This document shows, one piece after another, positions 1 through 4,636 of a stretch of DNA of 10,204 nucleotides (positions within the stretch are counted from its first letter, which is position 1; every line of letters begins with the position of its first letter). The notes beneath the pieces were generated by a model. The model worked only from the letters and a program-made list of their open reading frames with translations. It did no database searches and had not been told where the DNA came from. The stretch is from Candidatus Saccharimonadia bacterium (GTDB lineage Bacteria > Patescibacteriota > Saccharimonadia > Saccharimonadales > 2-12-FULL-41-12): contig JALQXV010000080.1 of the NCBI GenBank assembly GCA_023263015.1, positions 1 to 10,204 on the forward strand. The letters are read 5' to 3'. Position numbers and translations under genes: made by a program.

Positions 1-150
1 AATACTAAGGTACTTGTTTTGAGCAACCTGTCAGATTCGGATACCGTTAAACTCATTACCGAACTTGGCGCATCTCAGCATTTGGTTAAGTCAAGCTTAT
101 CTCCTAGACAGTTAGTGACATCTGTACGCACACTTTTAAATTCTACGTAA
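1..150 (+). CDS. Response regulator receiver domain, C-terminal fragment
   Basis: Frame 1 is open from the window edge to TAA at 148-150 and encodes 49 residues. They match the last part of a CheY-like receiver: a beta-4 strand VLVLSN (the Ser being the conserved Thr/Ser switch position), a GA turn, then HLVK with the conserved beta-5 lysine, and a final amphipathic helix (SPRQLVTSVRTLL). The fragment stops right after this helix with no DNA-binding domain, so it ends as a stand-alone receiver or as the last domain of a larger protein. It resembles the same part of the complete response regulator at 4233-4616 (shared SN, GA, VK/LK, SP..LV..VR), which suggests paralogues. In both, the proline that usually follows the conserved lysine is absent. 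The phosphoacceptor aspartate lies outside the window. Confidence 0.8.
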   Translation, partial: NTKVLVLSNLSDSDTVKLITELGASQHLVKSSLSPRQLVTSVRTLLNST

Positions 151-197
151 CGATGATACTATTAACGTAACCACTACGAGACTAACATTGGTCATTT

Positions 198-203
198 TAT
201 TGT
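198..203 (+). promoter_or_regulatory. Possible -10 box for a leaderless hydrolase mRNA
   Basis: TATTGT lies 8 bases before the ATG at 212, which would put the transcription start at or very near the start codon. No Shine-Dalgarno sequence is visible before the ATG and no good -35 is seen. The call rests mainly on the same arrangement before carS, tgt and crp. Confidence 0.3.
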
Positions 204-211
204 AAACAAAC

Positions 212-1192
212 ATGCAAAGTTATTCGCGAAATCATACGTATCAACGTCAGGGTGAACGACTCCCAGTAGCTAACTCTAACAAGAAGAAGTTAGTCGTTCG
301 ATTTGGAGCTGTGTTAGTAGTAGTTTTAGTAGCGGCTGTTGGTGGCTTCCAGCTATTTGGCGGCAAAAATAGTAATAATCCCAATGCCAGTAAGCTAGTA
401 TCTCCTCAGGTTGCATCAGCCTCGACCACTAAAGAAGAGGAACCAAAAAAAGATGAACTACAAAAACCGGCGAGTATTTCTGGCAATCTACCAAAGCGGA
501 ATATTAATTTAGCGCCACTTCAACCTGATTTAGCGGCAATTATTAAAAAATACCCGTACACCACAAGCATTACAGTGGTAGATATTAATACTGGCAATGC
601 CGTACAAGCAGGGGATAGCTATCCTTTTATTGCGGCCAGTACCACAAAACTATTAACCGTGATGTTATTTATGAACAACGTAGAGGCTGGTCTTGATGAC
701 CTTGATAACCAAGTCGGCACTAAAACCGCCAAAGAACAAATGCAATTAGCAATTAATAAAAGCGACAACGAAGCTTGGGCCGCACTTAATGAACAGCTCG
801 GCAAGGAAAGTCTGGCTAATTACGCTAAAAAGCAGGGCCTCGAAAGTTACGATGTTAACCGTAACACAATTACATCAAACGACATGGCCAAATTACTTGG
901 GAGATTTTACAGTCGGCAGATCCTTAATGAAGAGCATACTCGCTTAATCTTGTCTTGGATGCAAAATACATCTGAAGAGCGCTTTATTCCACCAGCTATA
1001 CCGACCACCAATACGTTGTTTCATAAGGCTGGCTACTTGTCTGATCGCGCTCACGACGTAGCAATTGTAGACAACGGTGATGCGCCTTATGGAATTGTTA
1101 TTTATTCGAAAACTAACACTAATTATGATTTTCAGATCGGTCAAAAGCTATTTAAAGAACTGACTACACGCGTAGTCACGACGTTTAAATAA
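212..1192 (+). CDS. Membrane-anchored class A beta-lactamase-fold serine hydrolase
   Basis: A 326-residue protein with a short basic cytoplasmic N-terminus, one membrane segment (about 29-49), a Ser/Pro/Lys-rich linker (50-105) and an extracytoplasmic catalytic domain of the Beta-lactamase2 (class A) family. Visible active-site motifs are S143-T-T-K146 (SxxK nucleophile and base) and S184-D185-N186 (SDN loop). The beta-3 motif is K272-A-G274 rather than KTG, followed by HDVAIV, typical of the family. No ExxLN omega-loop motif is seen; the equivalent stretch (about 214-229) reads NTITSNDMAKLL. Without the deacylating glutamate it is unlikely to be an efficient beta-lactamase. A penicillin-interacting or peptidoglycan-related hydrolase is more plausible, but the substrate is unknown. 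It is probably the first gene of an operon: the A ending its TAA is also the A of the next ATG (TAATG). No Shine-Dalgarno sequence precedes the ATG. Confidence 0.85.
   Translation: MQSYSRNHTYQRQGERLPVANSNKKKLVVRFGAVLVVVLVAAVGGFQLFGGKNSNNPNASKLVSPQVASASTTKEEEPKKDELQKPASISGNLPKRNINLAPLQPDLAAIIKKYPYTTSITVVDINTGNAVQAGDSYPFIAASTTKLLTVMLFMNNVEAGLDDLDNQVGTKTAKEQMQLAINKSDNEAWAALNEQLGKESLANYAKKQGLESYDVNRNTITSNDMAKLLGRFYSRQILNEEHTRLILSWMQNTSEERFIPPAIPTTNTLFHKAGYLSDRAHDVAIVDNGDAPYGIVIYSKTNTNYDFQIGQKLFKELTTRVVTTFK
1161..1178 (+). other. Small hairpin at the 3' end of the hydrolase gene
   Basis: TGACTAC (1161-1167) and GTAGTCA (1172-1178) form a perfect 7-bp stem around an ACGC loop. It lies inside the coding region, 11 bases before the stop that overlaps the next start. 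No T-run follows, so it is not a terminator. It could affect translational coupling, or be chance. Confidence 0.3.
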
Positions 1193-1284
1193 TGCGCAAT
1201 TACACCCTATATAACCGTAGCGAGTACTTTAGTCAGCTTTTAAAAGTTACAAGCGAGCTAACGAAGGCGACAAGATTATTCTAG
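1192..1284 (+). pseudogene. N-terminal segment of the PLD-like gene, out of frame with its body
   Basis: This 30-codon frame starts at an ATG sharing its A with the hydrolase stop (TAATG), the usual arrangement for a coupled operon gene. It encodes MRNYTLYNRSEYFSQLLK, then VTSELTKATRLF and TAG at 1282-1284. The frame of the downstream body is open from 1233 and reads NEGDKIILATMEFRPD across 1260-1307. Joined near 1258-1263 they give one continuous helix-strand N-terminus (for example KVTSEL then NEGDKIILATMEF), as expected for a PLD-fold protein. The body has no ATG, GTG or TTG between 1233 and 1290. A net change of one base (one base missing, or a -1 ribosomal slip) would restore a protein of about 348 residues. 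Sequencing error, mutation and programmed frameshifting cannot be told apart here. Confidence 0.6.
1239..1245 (+). other. Possible -1 frameshift slippery heptamer
   Basis: T TTA AAA sits in the zero frame of the ATG at 1192 in X XXY YYZ form. It lies upstream of the point where the reading frame must move back by one base to enter the PLD body, and slippage would give the correct direction. Against it, no strong stem-loop follows at the usual distance, and the N-terminus reads more naturally if the shift occurs nearer 1260. Confidence 0.3.
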
Positions 1285-1289
1285 CAACG

Positions 1290-2237
1290 ATGGAGTTCCG
1301 ACCTGACCAAGAGGCCATAAGTGAATTAGTCGACGCTATGTGTATCGCAGCCCATCGAGGTGCCGATGTTACCTTTTTGGTTGATGCCTATTCATTTATG
1401 TTACGCCAAGGTGCTGGGCTAGGGCCACTTTACTTTAGGAAAAAAGATCCTAAATACGGCTACGGTGAATTTAAACCTGTGGTAGCTGCGGTGCGTAAGC
1501 TACGCAGAAATGGAGTTAAGTGCGTTGTTATTAATAAGCAACAATATCCACTTAAAAATCCGTTTAGTGGTCGCTCGCATATTAAGTTTGCCGTTTACAA
1601 TAACAGTGTTTTTATCGGAGGCTGCAACTTAGCCGACCCAGAACAGCTAGACGTTATGGTAGAAACCAGAAATAAGAAGCTAGCTGACTACATGAGAGAA
1701 TTTAGTAAAGACGTAATTAAGTTTAAGAATGTACGTCGCGCCATGGAACGACGGGATATTAGCTACAAGATTGACAGTGAAACCGAGCTACTAATTGATG
1801 CCGGCGTACGCAAGCAGTCGTTAATTTATGAACGAGCGTTCAACTTAATCAACAGTGCTGCAAAGCGCGTTTACATGACCTGCCAGTATTACCCAAACTT
1901 CAGAACACCCCGTGAGCTTGCTAAAGCTCACACCAGAGGCGTTGATATTCATTTATCTTATAACCACCCAAATCAGCATCCAGCGCCGATTAGAGGTGCC
2001 CAAAAGCGCACACTAGCCTACAAAAAGAAGCGACTACCAGAAATGATGTTCGAAAATCAGCTTGATCAAAGCAAGAACTTTCTGCACGCTAAAATACTAC
2101 TTAGCGAAAAAGAAGCAATTATTGGCAGTCATAACTTTGTAAAACTAGGAGTTAACCTTGGCACCGCCGAGATAGCGCTGCACAGCACATCGAAAGACTT
2201 TATCCACGGCGCTCGCCAGTGGATCAACGCACTTTAA
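1290..2237 (+). CDS. Phospholipase D-like (HKD) protein, main open frame
   Basis: 315 residues in one frame. Two PLD-fold active-site motifs are visible. Motif 1 is H97-x-K99-x4-N104 followed by GGCN (110-113). Motif 2 is H266-x-K268-x4-E273 followed by GSHNF (279-283). The canonical aspartate of HxKxxxxD is replaced by Asn in the first and Glu in the second, while both His-Lys pairs remain. Such proteins form a pseudo-symmetric bilobed phosphodiesterase/phosphatidyltransferase; substrates may be phospholipids or nucleic acid, and the sequence does not decide. There is no signal peptide or membrane segment. The ATG at 1290 has no Shine-Dalgarno sequence and falls after the first beta strand (KIILAT), so the true N-terminus is almost certainly upstream in the other frame from 1192. 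The stop overlaps that of the convergent CarS-like gene by 4 bases. The PLD superfamily call is firm; the specific reaction is unknown. Confidence 0.8.
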   Translation: MEFRPDQEAISELVDAMCIAAHRGADVTFLVDAYSFMLRQGAGLGPLYFRKKDPKYGYGEFKPVVAAVRKLRRNGVKCVVINKQQYPLKNPFSGRSHIKFAVYNNSVFIGGCNLADPEQLDVMVETRNKKLADYMREFSKDVIKFKNVRRAMERRDISYKIDSETELLIDAGVRKQSLIYERAFNLINSAAKRVYMTCQYYPNFRTPRELAKAHTRGVDIHLSYNHPNQHPAPIRGAQKRTLAYKKKRLPEMMFENQLDQSKNFLHAKILLSEKEAIIGSHNFVKLGVNLGTAEIALHSTSKDFIHGARQWINAL

Positions 2238-2785
2238 ATTGGCTGCTTCTTGAATTTAGTCAGATAGCCAAGATAGCTAAACAATAAGTGAAGTACGAAC
2301 CATACAATCAGGACCAGCAGATATGTTTCTGCGCTTAAAACAACTATTGGTGCCATGAACAAACAAGCGCCTAGTATGTAATCGATCTGATCAAAGGGGA
2401 ACCATGCACTACCTGATTCATAATTGAACTGGCGTTTGGCAAAACTCTTAACAGCGTCACCAAAGAGTGCGCCAAAACCAAATAAAAAGCCTAATAAAAC
2501 AGGTGAGTACGCCAGATATTCCATCGGTTGCGAGTTAAGATTATCAACCCAACCTGCTTGCCATACCAATTGCTGAATATAGACGACTATAATTGCCGTT
2601 ATGACGCCACTTGCAAACCCGCGCCATGTCTTGTTTTTTCCCAGAACAGGGTGACCTCGAAAAGTCTTGCCACTATCAACAGGTCGAGTGTACTTCTTTA
2701 AGAATGGAATTTTGCTTGCAAAAATTGGTGCTGAGTTTGCTACTCCTGCTGGCAGAAAAAACCAGAGTGCGAACAGTATAGTCAT
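2234..2785 (-). CDS. CarS-like (DUF46) integral membrane CDP-alcohol synthase homologue
   Basis: 183 residues with four or five hydrophobic segments (about 1-18, 56-76, 92-109, 135-150, 152-174). It carries the signatures of the PF01864 family, known in archaea as CDP-archaeol synthase (CTP:2,3-di-O-geranylgeranylglyceryl-phosphate cytidylyltransferase). Visible motifs are LPAGVANSAP (11-20), the polar cytoplasmic loop D37-SGKTFRG...GKNKTWRG (37-56), GALFGDAVKSFAKR (105-118) and WFPFDQIDYILG (128-139). Family length (about 170-180) is matched, so the gene is complete. In archaea the enzyme activates the lipid precursor before head-group addition; in bacteria the lipid acceptor is not established, so I give no gene symbol. 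The ATG is preceded by an extended -10 only 6 bases upstream and no Shine-Dalgarno sequence, suggesting a leaderless mRNA. It converges with the PLD-like gene, the two stops sharing TTTAAA. Confidence 0.85.
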   Translation of the reverse strand: MTILFALWFFLPAGVANSAPIFASKIPFLKKYTRPVDSGKTFRGHPVLGKNKTWRGFASGVITAIIVVYIQQLVWQAGWVDNLNSQPMEYLAYSPVLLGFLFGFGALFGDAVKSFAKRQFNYESGSAWFPFDQIDYILGACLFMAPIVVLSAETYLLVLIVWFVLHLLFSYLGYLTKFKKQPI

Positions 2786-2791
2786 ACTGTT

Positions 2792-2800
2792 ATTGTAGCA
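2792..2800 (-). promoter_or_regulatory. Extended -10 promoter of the CarS-like gene
   Basis: On the minus strand TGC-TACAAT (extended -10; hexamer 2797 down to 2792) stands 6 bases before the ATG at 2785. The expected start of transcription is on, or within a base or two of, that ATG. No clear -35 is present, which is tolerated with an extended -10. The neighbouring terminator (2821-2848) insulates it from the upstream small gene. Confidence 0.55.
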
Positions 2801-2820
2801 TTATTGTTTTCGAAATTTAA

Positions 2821-2848
2821 AAAGTGCTGCGGGGGCACGCAGCACTTT
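2821..2848 (-). terminator. Rho-independent terminator of the 43-residue gene
   Basis: AAAGTGCTGCG (2821-2831) and CGCAGCACTTT (2838-2848) form a perfect 11-bp stem around a 6-base loop. On the minus strand the stem is followed by a T-rich tract (five Ts, then AAATTT), while on the plus strand there is no clean T-run. It therefore terminates minus-strand transcripts and sits 21 bases after the stop of the gene at 2870-3001. Confidence 0.8.
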
Positions 2849-2869
2849 ATCAGGTTCAAAAAATCAGTT

Positions 2870-3001
2870 TTAGGTGCTGGCTTTGGACTTAGCTTCTGCC
2901 TTTCGTGCCCATTGACTAGCCAGTTTGTCATACAATTCCATCATTTTGTCTTCGGCTTCATATTCACGTTGCATGGGGTCTTTTCGATATGTTTTACCCA
3001 T
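2870..3001 (-). CDS. Small charged protein, 43 residues
   Basis: A short minus-strand frame starting MGKTYRKDPMQREYEAED and ending ARKAEAKSKAST. It is very hydrophilic, rich in Lys, Glu, Arg and Met, with no membrane segment, and likely one long amphipathic or coiled helix (about 10-40). I do not recognise the family. The evidence that it is real is unusually complete for its size: AAGGAG lies 9 bases before the ATG, and a perfect 11-bp hairpin with a T-tract follows 21 bases after the TAA. Upstream there is a possible -10 (TACAGT, 3070 down to 3065) and, farther up, the palindrome-like site at 3092-3107. It overlaps a longer plus-strand frame (2804-3064) that reads through the terminator hairpin and has no initiation signal. 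Confidence 0.7.
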   Translation of the reverse strand: MGKTYRKDPMQREYEAEDKMMELYDKLASQWARKAEAKSKAST

Positions 3002-3091
3002 TGTTTTTGGCTCCTTTTTTACGTGTTAAGCACTACTTATTTTGAACGTAATGGTTATGTATGACTGTAATAAATCTCACAAAAAATAATG

Positions 3092-3107
3092 CGTTAGATA
3101 TCTTATA
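3092..3107. promoter_or_regulatory. Imperfect operator-like palindrome, second copy
   Basis: CGTTAGATATCTTATA matches the perfect palindrome at 6543-6558 at 13 of 16 positions, including ten consecutive bases (AGATATCTTA). It lies between the divergent 43-residue gene and the small-ORF/CRP-type regulator pair. Its centre is about 41 bases before the transcription start expected from the possible minus-strand -10 at 3070-3065 (the class II activator distance). It also overlaps a possible plus-strand -10 (TATAGT, 3104-3109), where binding would repress. The regulator is inferred to be the CRP/FNR-type protein encoded next door. Confidence 0.45.
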
Positions 3108-3147
3108 GTATGGAGGCTACTAACGTATCACAATAGTTATACGCTAT

Positions 3148-3408
3148 GTGAATACATACGTACGAAATAAAAACGTTGACGTAAAAGATAGTAAGGATAA
3201 TAAGGATATGAGTATGGTTAAATCGTTTAAGCATTTTAGAGTTCAATTTGGAACAAATAGCAAACGAACATCAGAAACCTCAAACTCAACACCGGTCTAT
3301 CGCTACTCTGTTTATATGCAAAGTAAGGATAGCAGCTGGCTAAATCGAAACATTAACAATCAACGAGACGAATCACCAGAGCCACTTGAAGAAGACATTC
3401 GCGATTAA
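3148..3408 (+). CDS. Small hydrophilic protein of unknown function
   Basis: The frame gives 86 residues from GTG at 3148, or 66 from ATG at 3208. The later start has AAGGA 10 bases upstream (3193-3197) and follows a low-complexity Lys/Asp/Asn stretch, so it may be the real one; the GTG has no good Shine-Dalgarno sequence. The protein is polar, without membrane segments or cysteines. A middle section (VYRYSVYMQSKDSSWLNRN) could be a short strand pair and the tail is acidic (ESPEPLEEDIRD). I do not recognise a family. It ends 38 bases before the likely start of the CRP-type regulator, in the same direction, so the two may share a transcript. The frame is open with ordinary composition, but coding status is less certain than for its neighbours. 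Confidence 0.5.
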   Translation: MNTYVRNKNVDVKDSKDNKDMSMVKSFKHFRVQFGTNSKRTSETSNSTPVYRYSVYMQSKDSSWLNRNINNQRDESPEPLEEDIRD

Positions 3409-3432
3409 ATATAAATTGCTGCTGTAACGTGG

Positions 3433-3438
3433 TAGGCT
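3433..3438 (+). promoter_or_regulatory. Possible -10 box for a leaderless regulator mRNA
   Basis: TAGGCT fits the TANNNT pattern and ends 8 bases before the ATG at 3447. It overlaps the region just after the alternative GTG at 3429, which argues for the ATG as start if this promoter is used. No -35 is apparent. Confidence 0.35.
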
Positions 3439-3446
3439 ATATACAT

Positions 3447-4121
3447 ATGGGAATTCCGGAAGAACTACTGAAAATCTGCGAAGAGCATTCACTCCAAAAA
3501 AGAGACAGCGGCGAGCCAATTTTATATCAAGGTGAAATTCCTCGACACGTCAGCATTGTCGTTAGCGGAATCGTAAAAGTTTACGACATTGGCAATGCAG
3601 GCGATGAAAAAATTATCAATTTCCTTTCAGAAGGTGACCTATTGCCACCGGCATGGGTTTTTAAGAAGGCCCCAGTTAGCTTGTATTATTACGATGCATT
3701 TACACCATGCACTTTTTACCGCGTACCACGCGACGTAATGCTCGACGCCATTAAGAAAAACCCTGTACTAACTAATTACATGTTCGAGCACTACGCATCT
3801 GCGTTTGTAGGGTCTTTACTCGAAATCAATGCGCTGGAACAATCTAAGGGCAGCGATAAACTCGTACATATGCTCCAATACTTGCTTATGCGCTTCCCAA
3901 GCCGTGGTAACGAAAATAAGGAATGGCAGCAGGTCGACTTGCGTATCACCCACCAAGACCTAGCCAATATGACTGGCTTAACTCGCGAAACAACGTCTAC
4001 AGAACTTAACAAACTGCGCAGACAGGGAATTGTACAATACAATAACCAGCACTACTCGCTCAATATTCAACAGTTGCGCTCACTTCTGAGTTCCGAAGAG
4101 TTCTTGCGCTTCAAAATGTAA
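3447..4121 (+). CDS. CRP/FNR-family transcriptional regulator
   Basis: 224 residues from ATG 3447 (230 from GTG 3429, which lacks a ribosome binding site and sits just upstream of the -10-like TAGGCT). An N-terminal cNMP-binding-like beta barrel (about 20-100) has ILYQGEIPRHVSIVVSGIVKV and a glycine-rich turn at SEGD. A long dimerisation helix (about 112-135) and a C-terminal Crp-type helix-turn-helix (about 165-195) follow. The cAMP-contacting signature of E. coli CRP (FGE...RxxT) is not seen, nor the four cysteines of the FNR iron-sulphur cluster (two cysteines only, C11 and C88), so the signal is unknown. The recognition helix reads LTRETTSTELNKL. The Arg-Glu pair that contacts the TGT half-site in CRP is kept, while the later Arg is Thr. 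That agrees with a TGTAA rather than TGTGA half-site, as found at 6543-6558 and, imperfectly, at 3092-3107. Confidence 0.85.
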   Translation: MGIPEELLKICEEHSLQKRDSGEPILYQGEIPRHVSIVVSGIVKVYDIGNAGDEKIINFLSEGDLLPPAWVFKKAPVSLYYYDAFTPCTFYRVPRDVMLDAIKKNPVLTNYMFEHYASAFVGSLLEINALEQSKGSDKLVHMLQYLLMRFPSRGNENKEWQQVDLRITHQDLANMTGLTRETTSTELNKLRRQGIVQYNNQHYSLNIQQLRSLLSSEEFLRFKM

Positions 4122-4128
4122 TTGTATT

Positions 4129-4214
4129 AAAACTTACTATTAAAAAGACACGAAAATAATTCTAACGAAATTATTTCCTATGCACGGAGCATAGTCATTT
4201 TACTAGTAAGTTTT
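4129..4214. terminator. Convergent bidirectional terminator with nested stems
   Basis: An 11-bp perfect inverted repeat, AAAACTTACTA (4129-4139) and TAGTAAGTTTT (4204-4214), encloses two further hairpins. One is AAATAATT/AATTATTT (4154-4161 with 4169-4176). The other is CTATGC-ACGGA-GCATAG (4178-4194), followed by TCATTTT. The outer arms end in TTTT on either strand, so both the regulator gene (ending 4121) and the response regulator gene (ending 4233 on the minus strand) could terminate here. The whole forms a three-way junction, more elaborate than a simple terminator. Confidence 0.55.
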
Positions 4215-4232
4215 GGTACATCAAAAGTTAGC

Positions 4233-4616
4233 TTAATCTTCGATCAAACTGTTTCTAACAATACGTACAAGTTCTTTTGGCGAAGCATACGCCTTAAGTA
4301 CGTAATGCGTAGCACCGAGGTCAAAGGAGCTATCGATATCTTTTTGAACGTCATAGTTGCTAAATACAATGATCTTGTAATCGGGGTGATCAATCTTTTG
4401 CAGTTCAGCCAAAAAGGTAAGTCCGTCCATTTTAGGCATCCGTAAGTCGAGCAAGATAAGATCAGGCTTTTCAGTTTTGAGTACTTCAAGAGCTTCAACG
4501 CCGTTAAAGGCTTTAAATACCGTATAGCCTTCGCTTGTGAGTACAGTCTCATATGCCTCGTTTAATAGAGCTTCGTCTTCTACGATCAGGATCTGGGCTT
4601 TAGTAGATTTACTCAT
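4233..4616 (-). CDS. Single-domain response regulator (CheY-like receiver)
   Basis: 127 residues forming one receiver domain and nothing else. The acidic pocket is E13-D14-E15, the phosphoacceptor is D57 (LLDLRMPKMDG), the switch residue is S86 (IIVFSNYD) and the conserved lysine is K108 (YVLKAY). The proline normally after the lysine is replaced by alanine. With no output domain it must act through protein contacts, or as a phosphate relay or sink. It starts 20 bases after the stop of the histidine kinase gene, same strand, with AAGGA about 11 bases before the ATG, so the two form a two-component operon with the kinase as the likely phosphodonor. It is similar in its C-terminal part to the receiver fragment at 1-150. 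Transcription likely ends in the structured region 4129-4214. Confidence 0.93.
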   Translation of the reverse strand: MSKSTKAQILIVEDEALLNEAYETVLTSEGYTVFKAFNGVEALEVLKTEKPDLILLDLRMPKMDGLTFLAELQKIDHPDYKIIVFSNYDVQKDIDSSFDLGATHYVLKAYASPKELVRIVRNSLIED

Positions 4617-4636
4617 GTTTTAGTACTTCCTTATAG

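Noticed and set aside
2804..3064. An 86-codon plus-strand frame between carS and the small ORF
   Set aside because: It runs through the perfect terminator hairpin, has no ribosome binding site, an odd Cys/Phe-rich translation, and lies antisense to the well-supported 43-residue gene.
4129..4214. Possible tRNA because of length and a cloverleaf-like fold
   Set aside because: It has no T-loop GTTCRA motif, anticodon arm of the right size, or acceptor/CCA arrangement.
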